This document shows positions 17,836 to 27,321 of a stretch of 64,000 nucleotides of DNA, piece by piece. The DNA lies in the NCBI GenBank assembly GCA_016868665.1, contig VGGK01000011.1, positions 1 through 64,000 of the forward strand, given 5' to 3'. Each line of letters opens with the position of its first letter. Within the stretch, counting starts at the first letter, position 1. Source of the DNA: Chlorobiota bacterium (GTDB lineage: Bacteria > Bacteroidota > Chlorobiia > Chlorobiales > Chlorobiaceae). The position numbers and the translations under genes were made by a program. A model generated the notes under the pieces. That model was not told the DNA's origin, ran no database searches, and saw only the letters and a program-made list of their open reading frames with translations.

Positions 17836-19050
17836 ATGCAGAAAATCCATGCCGGCGTTGGGCTCAGCTATGCCTCCGATTCATTTCAGGCAGGAAAAAA
17901 CGCGGTAACCGATGCGCTCGAACGTATAAACGGTCAGATACCGCAGATACTGATTGTCTTTGGAGCCATGCGATTCGATCACCGCGAATTGCTTCGCGGA
18001 ATCCAATCGGTGACCGGTGATATTCCGCTTGTTGGAGGCACAACAGCCGGAGAAATTTCCACTCAGGGATTTTCGACAGACTCTGTGGTCGTTATGGCTG
18101 TCGCATCCGGCCAGCTTCGCTGTATTGCTGGAATAGGCCACAATATGAGCCGCAACGTCTATGCATGTACAAAAGAGATGATAAACGATATTCTCTCAAG
18201 GGATACCTTCGATCCTGACGCTTCGCTGCTCTTGTTCCCTAATGGCATGGGCGGCGACGGAACGCAGATTCTTGCTGGAATACACGACCTTCTCGGTGAA
18301 CATTTCGAAGTGGCAGGAGGTTATCTCGGCGATGACGAACGGTTCTCAATGACGTTTCAGTACTACAACGGCAGTGTCTATAAAGACGCGATAGTCGGAC
18401 TGATGATCTGCAAACAGGATGGCATACAAACAGGCACAGGCGTGAAAAGCGGATTCGAATCGATAGGCAACAGTTTTACCTGTACCGCTTCCGAAGGAAA
18501 CGTCGTTAAAGAGTTTGATCATGTGCGGGCATTGGATCTCTACAAGGATTTTCTGGGAGAAACACGATCTGAACGACTGCCAGGTATCTGCCTTGAATAC
18601 CCGTTCGGCATTATTGAACCCTCGCTCTCCGCCAAAGGTAATCATATGTTTCAGCTACGATGCGGCCTTGCCGTAAATCATGAAACAGGAACCATCTCCC
18701 TTGCTGCATCCATTCCCGAAGGAAGCGCTGTAACACTGACAACCGCCTCAAGGGGCGAAATAATAAAAGGCGCTCTCGATGCTGCGACTCAGGCAAAAGC
18801 ATGTCTTTCGGGCGCTGATCCCCGCTTCATCATCATGTTCAGTTGCGTCGGAAGAAAACTGGTTCTCGGCAGAAGAATACAGGAGGAAATTTCCGCAGTA
18901 AAGCAATGCTTTGGGGACGACATCCCGATTATCGGTTTTTATACGTACGGAGAAATCGGCCCGATTAACAAAATGAAAGCCGAATTAGCTACTGCAAAAT
19001 TTCATAACGAAACCGTAGTTCTCTGGGTAATCGGCGAAGAACAAGCATGA
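17836..19050 (+). CDS. FIST-domain sensory protein (FIST_N plus FIST_C)
   Basis: A 404-residue cytosolic protein of the FIST family, a sensory module thought to bind small ligands such as amino acids. The N-terminal FIST_N part covers about residues 1-195 (AGVGLSYASDSFQAG start, GGTTAGEIS, LLLFPNGMGGDG). FIST_C follows (residues about 215-380), with IIGFYTYGEIGP near the end, typical of the family. No signal peptide, transmembrane segment or output domain is present, so it must act through a partner. The hybrid kinase gene begins 35 bases downstream, making that the likely partner. ATG 17836 is chosen over TTG 17734. Confidence 0.82.
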   Translation: MQKIHAGVGLSYASDSFQAGKNAVTDALERINGQIPQILIVFGAMRFDHRELLRGIQSVTGDIPLVGGTTAGEISTQGFSTDSVVVMAVASGQLRCIAGIGHNMSRNVYACTKEMINDILSRDTFDPDASLLLFPNGMGGDGTQILAGIHDLLGEHFEVAGGYLGDDERFSMTFQYYNGSVYKDAIVGLMICKQDGIQTGTGVKSGFESIGNSFTCTASEGNVVKEFDHVRALDLYKDFLGETRSERLPGICLEYPFGIIEPSLSAKGNHMFQLRCGLAVNHETGTISLAASIPEGSAVTLTTASRGEIIKGALDAATQAKACLSGADPRFIIMFSCVGRKLVLGRRIQEEISAVKQCFGDDIPIIGFYTYGEIGPINKMKAELATAKFHNETVVLWVIGEEQA

Positions 19051-19085
19051 CCCCGACACTTAACTGTTAACCCCTTTAGACAGTT

Positions 19086-21662
19086 ATGAACGCAAAAGAT
19101 ATCCAGGCACTTCGAATTCGTCTGAACGAACTCGAACAGGAAGTATTGCAAAACCGACGCATCAAGGACGAACTGCTTGATAAGCAGAACGCTCTGAGGG
19201 AACAGAATGTCAAACTCATAAAAAAATCCATAGAGCTATCGGATTTTCAACGGCAGCTTGAGGATAAAAATTACGAGCTGGAACTCTCGCGAACCGAACT
19301 CGAAAAAGCGCTTGCCAATCTCAGCGAAAGTGAAAACACCCTCAGTACCATTCTTGCCAACAGTCCGGACATTATCATTGCCGTAGATCAGCGACACAAC
19401 GTCATTTATTTCAACCGGACATTTCCGGGAAACAATAAACCGCTCGATATCGGCAAGCATTTATGTGCATACATTATTAACGACAATCACGATCTCTACC
19501 ACGAAACCATCGACTCGGTTTTTCAGTCCGGCAGCCCGACGGTCCTTGAAAGCGAATTCAATCTGCCGGACAACGACACTATTTTTCTGGAATCAAGACT
19601 GGTACCCTGTATTATCGACGACAAGGTCTCATCGGTCGTCATGATCAGCTCGGATATCACGGAAAGGAAAAAAATAGAACAGGAACTGAAAAATACTCTT
19701 ACCGATCTTGAGCGTTTTAACCGGATCATGGTAGGTCGAGAAATCAGAAACATCGATCTTAAAACCGAGCTTGAGCAGCTGCGGGCGATGCTTTCGGCAA
19801 GCGGAAACGATCCATCAATATCAACCGGCCATAACAACAGGACAACTCTCGCAAGCAACCTGACAGATCCTCTTGCAACCGATTTATCCGACTGGCTATG
19901 TCCCATTGACCAGGCAAGCCTCTCCGCCCCTGACAATCCGGCTGACGATTATCTCTTCAGAAGCAGACAGCGGGCAGCCCTGCTTAATCTCATCGAAGAC
20001 GCCAATCTTGCCAGAAACCAGCTGCTCGAAACAAACATCAAACTTGAAGAGTCCGTCAGACGTACCGAAGAAATGGCTAAAGCCGCAAACGAAGCCACAA
20101 AGGCAAAAAGCCAGTTTCTTGCGAATATGAGCCATGAAATCAGAACGCCTATGAACGGCGTTATCGGCATGTCGGATATCCTTCTTGAAACCAGACTTGA
20201 CGCAGAACAGAAACGGTATGTCGAAACCATCATCAGCAGCGGAAAAAATCTGCTCAGAATCATCAACGACGTACTCGATTTCTCTAAAATCGAAGCCAAT
20301 CACCTTGAACTCGAACACTACGAGTTCAACCTGCTTGAACTTCTCGAAGACGTCTGCGGACTTCTGGGATTCGAAGCTTACGATAAAAACCTTGAACTGA
20401 TTCTCGTTACGGCAAAGAATCTGCCGTTTCATGTTAAAGGCGACCCGGCAAGAATCAACCAGATCCTTGTAAACCTTGTCGGAAACGCTATCAAGTTCAC
20501 GCATGAGGGAGAAATAACCCTCTCTGCCGATCTGCAGAAAGAAACCGAATCCCATGTCGTTATAAGGTTTTCTGTGCGCGATACAGGTATCGGCATACCG
20601 GCACATCGAATCTCATCGATTTTTGAACCATTCATTCAGGCCGACGGCTCAACAATCAGGAAGTACGGCGGCACCGGTCTCGGATTGGCCATATCGAACC
20701 ATATAGCAAATAAAATGGGCGACGGAATAACCGTCAAAAGCAACCTTGGGAAAGGATCTGTTTTTTATCTCGACGTACTGCTTGAAAAAGCCGCACCCGC
20801 CTCCGGGCCGGCGCCCTACTGTCCTGCACCTCCGCCCGGCATCACGATACTCATAATAAGCAGCAATGCCGCCGCAAGCAAAGCAATGAAACAACTGCTC
20901 GAAAATGAACAATGCGTCTGTACCATTGCCAGCGCATTTCATGATGCCGCAACAGCCATTAAAAACCAGAAATTCGACATCGTTCTTGTTGACATTCAGA
21001 ACGATAATCTGCTGGCAGATCAATTACCGGAATCCATGGATGAAGTGCCGTTGATTATTCTTGCATCAACAGGAAAAAGCGATGAAATAAGGAACCGGTA
21101 TGGAAATAAACACTTCAGACTGATCCTTAAGCCCCTTCACCGAAAAGAGTTATTCTCGGCTCTTGCCCTTGCCGCTGCAACCGGCACGCCCCGGAACGAC
21201 AATCATACCCGGACTGCAGCGAAAACAGGAGAAAGACCTGCAGAAATTGATAACGGTTATCGGATATTGCTTGTTGAAGACAGCAAGGTGAATCAGCAGG
21301 TAGCATCGGCCATGCTGAAACAGATGGGTATTGAGGCCGATATTGCCGAAAACGGATTCGAGGCGCTGCACAAACTCAGGGCGAACCATTACGATCTTGT
21401 TCTGATGGACTGTCAGATGCCGCAGATGGACGGATACGAAACAACAAAGCGGATTCGCAGCAACTCGGAACAATCGCTGAATCACGGAATTTTCATTGTT
21501 GCCATGACGGCTCACGCAATGAAGGAGGATCGGCAAAAATGCATCGACGCCGGTATGGACGATTATCTGGCAAAACCGATCAGAAAAACCGATTTCGAAC
21601 AGATTATCAGGAAACACCTGAATTATCTGCCATCCAACCATCCCGGTGATCCATCCAGTTGA
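19086..21662 (+). CDS. soluble hybrid sensor histidine kinase
   Basis: An 858-residue kinase with no transmembrane segment. The order is coiled coil (about 1-85), PAS (about 86-200), linker with a second coiled coil (about 290-345), HisKA with H350 in [12 protein letters not shown], and HATPase with N-box [13 protein letters not shown] and G-boxes DTGIGIP and [11 protein letters not shown] degenerate receiver follows (about 575-690) with D636 kept but SSN in place of the acidic pair. Last comes an intact receiver (about 720-845) with VEDSK, D775 in LMDCQMP and Lys in LAKP. It should autophosphorylate H350 and pass phosphate to D775. The upstream FIST protein probably supplies the signal. No separate DNA-binding regulator is adjacent. 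Confidence 0.92.
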   Translation: MNAKDIQALRIRLNELEQEVLQNRRIKDELLDKQNALREQNVKLIKKSIELSDFQRQLEDKNYELELSRTELEKALANLSESENTLSTILANSPDIIIAVDQRHNVIYFNRTFPGNNKPLDIGKHLCAYIINDNHDLYHETIDSVFQSGSPTVLESEFNLPDNDTIFLESRLVPCIIDDKVSSVVMISSDITERKKIEQELKNTLTDLERFNRIMVGREIRNIDLKTELEQLRAMLSASGNDPSISTGHNNRTTLASNLTDPLATDLSDWLCPIDQASLSAPDNPADDYLFRSRQRAALLNLIEDANLARNQLLETNIKLEESVRRTEEMAKAANEATKAKSQFLANMSHEIRTPMNGVIGMSDILLETRLDAEQKRYVETIISSGKNLLRIINDVLDFSKIEANHLELEHYEFNLLELLEDVCGLLGFEAYDKNLELILVTAKNLPFHVKGDPARINQILVNLVGNAIKFTHEGEITLSADLQKETESHVVIRFSVRDTGIGIPAHRISSIFEPFIQADGSTIRKYGGTGLGLAISNHIANKMGDGITVKSNLGKGSVFYLDVLLEKAAPASGPAPYCPAPPPGITILIISSNAAASKAMKQLLENEQCVCTIASAFHDAATAIKNQKFDIVLVDIQNDNLLADQLPESMDEVPLIILASTGKSDEIRNRYGNKHFRLILKPLHRKELFSALALAAATGTPRNDNHTRTAAKTGERPAEIDNGYRILLVEDSKVNQQVASAMLKQMGIEADIAENGFEALHKLRANHYDLVLMDCQMPQMDGYETTKRIRSNSEQSLNHGIFIVAMTAHAMKEDRQKCIDAGMDDYLAKPIRKTDFEQIIRKHLNYLPSNHPGDPSS

Positions 21663-21774
21663 CACAGTTAATCGAATGTCCTCGACACATTGCTCCTGAT
21701 GATTGCCAGGCTTCCTGGTTGATTTTCGGATTTCAGCGTTGTTTTCAAGGCCCTGCCGGAATCAGCCGATAAAC

Positions 21775-21803
21775 CCGGCAAGCCAGGACAGAAGGCTTGC
21801 CGG
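21775..21803 (-). terminator. hairpin after the Cache protein gene
   Basis: CCGGCAAGCC (21775-21784) and GGCTTGCCGG (21794-21803) form a perfect 10-bp stem with a 9-base loop, located 14 bases past the minus-strand stop. The following T-tract (GTTTATC) is weak. Confidence 0.5.
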
Positions 21804-21816
21804 AAGAAAATCATGT

Positions 21817-22593
21817 CTATGATTTTTCCTGGGCGATAAAGAAATACCAGCCGAGCGATTCGGATTTCCGGAATATCGCGATAATTTTTTTTCCGTTCAG
21901 CCTGTACTCGAATGTCCCCTGATTGCCGGTCATGATCTTTCTGAACTCATCCCCAAGGATTTCGTCCGCGACATCGTCGACATTTTTAAAGATCCTGCCG
22001 ATATAACGGTGAAGAACGATTTTCGCAGTAGGATCGAGGGCATAAAAATAGGTGCCGTCAGGCAGTACCAGATCCTCAGACACTAAATCTGATAGAAAAT
22101 GCACCCTCACGGAGACGCCGATTGCCGCGACCATCTTGCCGTCCCGGACGACCGGGCTGGCAACAATCACGGAGCGGTGACCGGTTGATTTGCTTATAAC
22201 GAGATCGCATTTCACATCATTCCCGGCCAGAAGCTCTGGAAAATAAGCTCGGTCTTTGAGGTTCTGGCTGGTCAGCCCCCCTGATTCGGTGCTGTAATAG
22301 CTGCCATCGGGCATCGCATACCATACCGTAGCATCAGTCGGCAGGTCCTTACTGAAATTCCGGAGTAAAGGTTCGATCGATTTCCATTTTCCCGACTTTG
22401 CTTCATTCGTCAGGGCAAGTGCCCTTGTTGTTCGAAAGATACCTGCGAAATGCTCCTCAACCATACCCTTGTACGCGCCCAATGCAACATTCGGATCGAG
22501 TCCGAGAACCGAAGGCTTAGCTTCCGCCGGCAATGCAAGGAATAATAAGGCGACGATGAGCGCTGAAGCAAGACGCATTAATTGCTTTGACAT
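21817..22593 (-). CDS. secreted stand-alone double-Cache domain protein
   Basis: A 258-residue protein with a clear signal peptide (residues 1-25, cleavage after AEA) followed only by a Cache-type sensor fold. Seen are VWYAMPDGSYYST, LKDRAYFPELL, GHRSVIVASPVVRDGKMVAAIGVSV and a second half ending in LGWYFFIAQ. These are the hallmarks of extracellular ligand-binding domains normally attached to chemoreceptors or histidine kinases. Here there is no transmembrane anchor and no output domain. It may be a free periplasmic binding component for a membrane receptor elsewhere, or a remnant of a larger receptor. The neighbourhood holds other signalling parts, including the hybrid kinase and a receiver remnant. 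Confidence 0.78.
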   Translation of the reverse strand: MSKQLMRLASALIVALLFLALPAEAKPSVLGLDPNVALGAYKGMVEEHFAGIFRTTRALALTNEAKSGKWKSIEPLLRNFSKDLPTDATVWYAMPDGSYYSTESGGLTSQNLKDRAYFPELLAGNDVKCDLVISKSTGHRSVIVASPVVRDGKMVAAIGVSVRVHFLSDLVSEDLVLPDGTYFYALDPTAKIVLHRYIGRIFKNVDDVADEILGDEFRKIMTGNQGTFEYRLNGKKIIAIFRKSESLGWYFFIAQEKS

Positions 22594-22704
22594 GAGAGAC
22601 CTCCTCTTGTTTGTTTGTCGCAGGAAAAGTACAGGGAAATCGGGGCAGGATCGATCTGTTCAAATACAGCAGGTAAGAACAGTTTCACGCTGTATTCAGC
22701 ATAT

Positions 22705-22941
22705 TTAAAAATAATTATTTAGTTGACAATAATATAGAATCAATGTTTGCATGACCATAAAGGCCTGCGAATTGGTCTGTGAATCTGAAACAGATGCGTA
22801 ATGAATGCAGTCATCCCTGTTCACTGAAAAAACCTGCTCAACGTCAAGAACAAGAATCGCAAGCCTGACGTGATCATTCTTCCGGATATTGTGCATTCTC
22901 TCGTAAGGCCTGATCGCCTCATGTCCGTCACGCTCAGGCAT
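22705..22941 (-). pseudogene. remnant of a response-regulator receiver domain
   Basis: The 78-codon frame begins MPERDGHEAIR, which matches the stretch just after the phospho-acceptor Asp of receiver domains (consensus MPxMDGxEaxR). About 30 residues later NRDDCIHYAS resembles the RxxCixAGMDDYL region near the domain end. The upstream half is out of frame: a stop lies two codons before the ATG, while another frame reads GAVM immediately upstream. The C-terminal Lys-Pro is missing and the tail is AT-rich. It is best read as a frameshifted, truncated fossil, although a small expressed protein cannot be excluded. The rest of the 22594-23077 interval shows no other feature. Confidence 0.45.
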
Positions 22942-23077
22942 GCATCACCGCTCCGGTGCCCTGGTTCATCGCACGACGAAACACTGTGAAGCTTATGTCG
23001 TTGCAGGGCATCCAGGAGAGTCGCGGGAGATAACCTGCATGACGCTCATGCGAAGCCGGGTGTGCTTGGAGGATGGA

Positions 23078-23416
23078 TCAGTCAAGCATGGCGGTCGTAC
23101 GGGCTGCCATGATGAAGTCGTTGCGATGGAGGCCGCCTGCCGAATGGGTCCACCACTCGACCCGCACCCTGCCCCATTCGGTAACGAGCTTCGGATGGTG
23201 CCCTTCACGCTCGGCAATCTCTCCAACGCTGAGGGTGAAATCGAGCGCGCGCCGGAAATCGGGAAAGGCGAAGGTGCGCACGAGGTGCGGCACCCCATCT
23301 TCGCTCGCCACCTCCCAGCCGGGAAGCTCCGGCAGCATCTGCGAAATCTCCTCGGCCGAAAGCCGCGAACCACCCTTTCGACACTCCTCGCAAGCCATTG
23401 TTTCAAATCCGCTCAT
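23078..23416 (-). CDS. pterin-4-alpha-carbinolamine dehydratase
   Basis: PCD/DCoH-family protein of 112 residues that dehydrates 4a-hydroxytetrahydropterin. The family pattern EGHHPKLVTEWGRVRVEWWTHSAGGL, with its His pair and the later His of THSAGG, is intact, followed by NDFIMAART. ATG 23416 has AGGAG six bases upstream; the open frame from 23464 is longer but lacks a ribosome site. The N-terminus contains CEECRKGG, unusual for the family and possibly a metal-binding extra. No aromatic amino acid hydroxylase is in the window, so the role may lie in another pterin context such as molybdopterin or tetrahydropterin recycling. Confidence 0.88.
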   Translation of the reverse strand: MSGFETMACEECRKGGSRLSAEEISQMLPELPGWEVASEDGVPHLVRTFAFPDFRRALDFTLSVGEIAEREGHHPKLVTEWGRVRVEWWTHSAGGLHRNDFIMAARTTAMLD

Positions 23417-23476
23417 GATATGCTCCTGTATGTTTTTTTTCCTCTCCATCTGTCGGTTTTCCATTCGAAAGAAGAG

Positions 23477-23520
23477 GCTGGATGGCTGGATAGCTTGTCA
23501 GCGAGATAGCTGGATGGCTT
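23477..23520. repeat. short imperfect GCTGGAT repeats
   Basis: The unit GCTGGAT appears three times with A/T variation (GGCTGGATGGCTGGATAGCT, then AGCTGGATGGCT after 11 bases). It lies between the pterin dehydratase start and the Na/Pi transporter stop. It looks like a small simple-sequence expansion rather than a gene. Confidence 0.45.
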
Positions 23521-23592
23521 AACCCGCAACTCGTAACACGCTTTTCCATATCTCAGTGTTCTTCCCCGGGTTTCGTGTTCAGCGCCCACTGT

Positions 23593-25293
23593 TCATGCGC
23601 TTCCCGTCCACTGACTTCCAGCCTCCTGATGAACGATACTTCTTGCTATGCTCTTGCAGTAGTGGTGGATCTCTTCGAAGGCGTGAAGGAGATCCATGTG
23701 GATATCGTGGGTCATGGCCGATTCAGGAAGTGTGCGGAGCCGTTGCAGATGGCGGGATTCGGCGGCGGCCGACAGTACCAGAAAATCGGGGTCGCCGTGC
23801 ATTACGTTCGATGCGTGCCTGGCGTTCATCTCCTGGATGGCAACGGTAAGCGTGGCGATCTCGCGGCAGACGAACTCCTGAAGGGCGGAAAGATCGGCTT
23901 TGCCTTCCGCGGTCATGCCGGAAGGCTGTTCGCGGGTTTTTTCAGGAAGTTTCTGCAGCAGCGATTCGATGCTGTCGCCGATGGCTTCCTGATCCTTGAC
24001 GATGTTCATGAGAGCGAACGCCTCGAGCGATTCCCGCTCTCCAAGTTCGTGTCGACTGATTGCGATAAGGTATGCTGAAACTCTCGATTCGAGATAATTT
24101 ACTTTTTCTTCCCTCATTCTTATCCCGCCGGAAATCGAGAGTTCCGGAAAAACCGTGTCCCTTGCCGCTTCGCTGCCGGTAAAGACCGGAAGCATGGCAC
24201 CTGCCATGCGTTCGAGGATCCGGTTCATACGTGCGGTTTCGGCCCGGGCATAGCTCAGGGCAAGCGACGGTGCAGAAAGCGCACTGTTGGTGATATACCA
24301 GACCGAAGGCTGGAGCCGGGTTTCCCCGGGATTGTCGGGTATGAGGCGGATCAGCAGTTTAGCCCATAAGGCGATAAACGGCAGAAACATAACCGCCATG
24401 AAAACATTATAGAGCGTATGGGCGTTGGCGATCTGGCGGGGAATGACTGTTCCCGGCAACCCCTCGGAGGGCGAAATCATGCGCACAAAATCGGCGTACA
24501 AAGGGATAACAAACAGAAAAATCGCGACTCCGGTGACATTGAACAGCACCTGCGCCAGAGCGACGCGCCGGGCCGGACGGAGCATGCCTGTACTGGCCAG
24601 CGATGCCGTGATACAGGTGCCGATGTTGGCGCCGAGCAGCATCGGAATGCCCGCTTCGAGCGTCAGCGTGCCTTGCTGGGCGAGCGTGATGACAATGCCG
24701 ATGAACGCTCCGCTGCTCTGCATCAGCGCGGTCAGCAGCATGCCGGCCAGAACGCTGTAGAGCGGATTTTCCATGTAGCGAAGGAGGTCGATGAACGGTT
24801 CGTACGAACGGAGCGGCACTACGGCTCCCGACATCAGGCTCATGCCGAAGAGAAAAAGACCGAACCCGTAGATCGCCTCTCCCGCATTGCGGAGCCCTTC
24901 CCTCCGGCTCGAGAGGTTCAGTACGAAACCGGCTGCAAATACCGGAAGGGCGTATTCATTGATGCGGAACGCAATGAGCTGCGCCATGGCAGTCGTGCCG
25001 ATTTCGGCCCCGAGAATGATGGAGAGCGCCTGTACGTAAGTCAAAAGATTCGACTGCACCAGTCCCACCAGCATCACCATGATGGTGCTGCTCGATTGCA
25101 CCATCATGGTGGCAAGCGCGCCTGCAAGCAGTCCCGTAAAGCGATTGTCGGTGATACGCGCTATAAAATCGCGCATGCGTCTTCCGGCTGCCTTTTTCAG
25201 GCCGCCGCTCATCACCCGGATACCGTAAAGGAAAAGCGCCAGTCCTCCGGCGAACGAAAGCGCTATAGGCACAAAGGAGATCTCGTTCTGCAT
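23593..25293 (-). CDS. Na+/Pi cotransporter family protein (NptA/YjbB type)
   Basis: A 566-residue inner-membrane protein of the PNaS family. The first roughly 310 residues hold about eight hydrophobic segments in two inverted halves, each with a QSSS/QSSG signature (MVQSSSTIM and LMQSSGAFI) that marks sodium and phosphate binding. The remaining roughly 240 residues are soluble and helical, resembling a PhoU-like domain (MREEKVNYLESRVSAYL). It should import phosphate with Na+, although YjbB-type members have been linked to phosphate export. The SRPBCC gene ends 12 bases upstream on the same strand, so the two probably form an operon. Confidence 0.9.
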   Translation of the reverse strand: MQNEISFVPIALSFAGGLALFLYGIRVMSGGLKKAAGRRMRDFIARITDNRFTGLLAGALATMMVQSSSTIMVMLVGLVQSNLLTYVQALSIILGAEIGTTAMAQLIAFRINEYALPVFAAGFVLNLSSRREGLRNAGEAIYGFGLFLFGMSLMSGAVVPLRSYEPFIDLLRYMENPLYSVLAGMLLTALMQSSGAFIGIVITLAQQGTLTLEAGIPMLLGANIGTCITASLASTGMLRPARRVALAQVLFNVTGVAIFLFVIPLYADFVRMISPSEGLPGTVIPRQIANAHTLYNVFMAVMFLPFIALWAKLLIRLIPDNPGETRLQPSVWYITNSALSAPSLALSYARAETARMNRILERMAGAMLPVFTGSEAARDTVFPELSISGGIRMREEKVNYLESRVSAYLIAISRHELGERESLEAFALMNIVKDQEAIGDSIESLLQKLPEKTREQPSGMTAEGKADLSALQEFVCREIATLTVAIQEMNARHASNVMHGDPDFLVLSAAAESRHLQRLRTLPESAMTHDIHMDLLHAFEEIHHYCKSIARSIVHQEAGSQWTGSA

Positions 25294-25305
25294 GGCTTTT
25301 CGGGA

Positions 25306-25773
25306 TTACCCTGGGTTCATCACGCCAAGAATCTCGCCTGTTCTTCTCTTTCTGTATGCGAAAACCTCGTCAAGGCGGCGGCTGACGATCAAGGCGTTGA
25401 CCATATCACCGAACGCTCCGAAAGGCATTACATAGTCGATCCGGTCAATCATCTCGACTCCACCGGGAATTTCCCGAAACTCGTGACGGTGAACCCAGCT
25501 TTCATAGGGCCCCGACTTCTGTCGGTCGACAAAAAGAAATGGTCGTTCGACACTGATTATTTCTGTTTCCCACTCGACCGGCAGCATCATGAACGGGTAA
25601 AGCGTATAGGTGATGAGCATGCCCTCGTAAATCTGCCGGCCTGGTAAGCCGTCGGTGATTCTGAAAAACATTTCAGGAGGGGTGATCCTTGAAAGGTTTT
25701 CCGGGGAAGAAAAAAAGTCCCATGCTGTTTCGATAGTTACCGGAATCCGCTGCAGATATTTCAGGGTATACAT
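25306..25773 (-). CDS. SRPBCC-family ligand-binding protein
   Basis: A 155-residue START/Bet v1-like protein (polyketide cyclase/SRPBCC). It opens with YTLKYLQRIPVTIETAWDFFSSPENLSRITPPEM, the characteristic first strand and helix. WVHRHEFREIPGGVEMIDRIDYVMPFG follows near the middle, and a long C-terminal helix ends the protein. Family members bind hydrophobic ligands in a deep pocket, and this branch is widespread as a protein of unknown role. It is cytosolic with no signal peptide. It lies 12 bases upstream of the Na/Pi transporter and is probably co-transcribed, but no functional link is evident. Confidence 0.8.
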   Translation of the reverse strand: MYTLKYLQRIPVTIETAWDFFSSPENLSRITPPEMFFRITDGLPGRQIYEGMLITYTLYPFMMLPVEWETEIISVERPFLFVDRQKSGPYESWVHRHEFREIPGGVEMIDRIDYVMPFGAFGDMVNALIVSRRLDEVFAYRKRRTGEILGVMNPG

Positions 25774-25937
25774 TTGACGTTCTATGATCTTTTTCAGATA
25801 TAACGGCAGGAAGGTCTAAAAAGTAGCTGGCAAGAACAGCTCAATGCGGCATTTTTTGCATCTTGCACTGTCGGGATGTCATCTTTTTTTACGATTTTGC
25901 CGACATCAGGCTCAAAGAACCGAAATAGCAGCTCTAT

Positions 25938-26360
25938 ATGACAAGGCCCTTGATAAAAGCCACCGTTGCCGCAATCATCGCCCGTTCGCCGGAAGAGCGT
26001 TCGACGATAGTGCTGACAAAAAGATCCGTGAACCCGTTCAATGGCTGCTGGTGCCTGCCGGGAGGGCATATCGATGCGGGAGAGAGCGCCGTTACGGCCG
26101 TCAGGCGCGAAGTTCAGGAAGAGACGGGACTCGATTTCGTCAACCCGGCGTTCCTCTGCTACAGCGACGAAATATTTCCGGCAGAGAATTTTCATGCCGT
26201 CGCGCTTGCCTTTCACGGAACCGCATGCGGCACTCTCCGCCTGATGCCGAACGAAGTCGAAGAAGCTGCCTGGTTCAGGCTTGAGGATGTTTTTTCGATG
26301 CCCCTTGCATTCAATCATGAATCGATTCTGAAACGCTATGCCGCACTGCTCGAGATCTGA
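25938..26360 (+). CDS. Nudix hydrolase
   Basis: A 140-residue Nudix protein. The Nudix box G-x5-E-x7-R-E-x2-E-E-x-G-L reads from GGHIDAGES through REVQEETGL and is complete, so a Mg-dependent pyrophosphohydrolase activity is expected. The rest resembles the MutT/NUDT1-like group acting on (oxidised) nucleotides or dinucleotide metabolites, without a substrate-defining motif. Its last 23 bases overlap the next gene (BtuF-like lipoprotein, ATG 26338), implying translational coupling. The link between the two functions is not obvious. Confidence 0.9.
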   Translation: MTRPLIKATVAAIIARSPEERSTIVLTKRSVNPFNGCWCLPGGHIDAGESAVTAVRREVQEETGLDFVNPAFLCYSDEIFPAENFHAVALAFHGTACGTLRLMPNEVEEAAWFRLEDVFSMPLAFNHESILKRYAALLEI

Positions 26361-27216
26361 AAACCGGATTTTGTTTTTTTTGTTTTTATGTGCTGTTTTT
26401 CTCGTTGCCGGATGCCGGAAAGAAAATCCGGGATCGGATAAAACCGACAACAGGCCGAAAATCGTCAGCCTTGCCCCCAGCGTTACCGAAATGATCTTCG
26501 CTGTCGGTGCGGGCGATCAGCTCGCTGGCCGCACGTCGGCATGCGACTGGCCTGCCGAAGCCGAAAAGGTGCCGGTCATCGGCGCGTTCGGCAGGCCTTC
26601 CATGGAGATGCTCGCCTCCATACACCCTGACATCGTTATCAACGTCGATCTCGAAGACGAGCGCAACAGCGATAAAATAAGGGATCTGGGCATCCGCACG
26701 GAACGGATCGACTGCAGGACCCCGGACGACATCCCGGGGGCACTCCGTACGATCGGCAGACTCACCGGACATGAACGAAAAGCCGACAGTCTTGCCGCCG
26801 TCATCGAAAAAGGGTTAGCCAAGTTCAGAAACGACAACCTCCGACAAAAAGAAAAACCGCTCGTCTATCTTGAAATATGGGACGATCCGTTCTGGACCGG
26901 AGGAAAGGAGAGCTATACATCTGCCCTGATCGCATACGCCGGTGGCCGCAACATCGGAGACAGCGTCAGAAAGGAGTATTTCGAAATATCCCAGGAATGG
27001 GTCATCGAACAGAACCCCGAGGTGATAGCATGCATGTATATGTCCAAAGAGACGCCGGCGGCCGAAGGGGTACTGCGGAGACCGGGATGGCATCACATCG
27101 ATGCCGTAAAGCAGAAAAGGGTGTTCGATGGTTTCGACAACAGCCTTTTTCTTCGTCCCGGTCCGCGGGTACTCGAGGGAATAGCGCAGCTGCAAAGCCT
27201 GATTGAAAAAAAATAA
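26338..27216 (+). CDS. BtuF-like periplasmic substrate-binding lipoprotein (cobalamin/Fe-siderophore class)
   Basis: A 292-residue class III ABC-transporter binding protein. The N-terminus carries a lipoprotein signal with lipobox LVAGC near residue 26, so it should be anchored in the periplasm. The mature part starts [26 protein letters not shown] and continues with [24 protein letters not shown], a very BtuF-like pattern. A C-terminal segment reads [13 protein letters not shown]. Cobalamin is the most likely ligand and would suit an organism that needs B12 for radical SAM pigment enzymes, but haem or siderophore binding is possible. No permease or ATPase gene is adjacent. The gene overlaps the upstream Nudix gene by 23 bases. 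Confidence 0.8.
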   Translation: MPHCSRSENRILFFLFLCAVFLVAGCRKENPGSDKTDNRPKIVSLAPSVTEMIFAVGAGDQLAGRTSACDWPAEAEKVPVIGAFGRPSMEMLASIHPDIVINVDLEDERNSDKIRDLGIRTERIDCRTPDDIPGALRTIGRLTGHERKADSLAAVIEKGLAKFRNDNLRQKEKPLVYLEIWDDPFWTGGKESYTSALIAYAGGRNIGDSVRKEYFEISQEWVIEQNPEVIACMYMSKETPAAEGVLRRPGWHHIDAVKQKRVFDGFDNSLFLRPGPRVLEGIAQLQSLIEKK

Positions 27217-27321
27217 GCGGCCGCGCCTCCTGTTTTTTCCGACACGTTCCCGGATAACGGTTGAATTGATTATCTTGAGGGCCTTAACTTCGATGAAGCC
27301 GCAATATAACAGCACGCCTGC

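Noticed and set aside
24418-25647. 409-codon plus-strand open frame over the Na/Pi transporter
   Set aside because: Charged, repetitive composition typical of an antisense frame; the minus-strand transporter explains the region.
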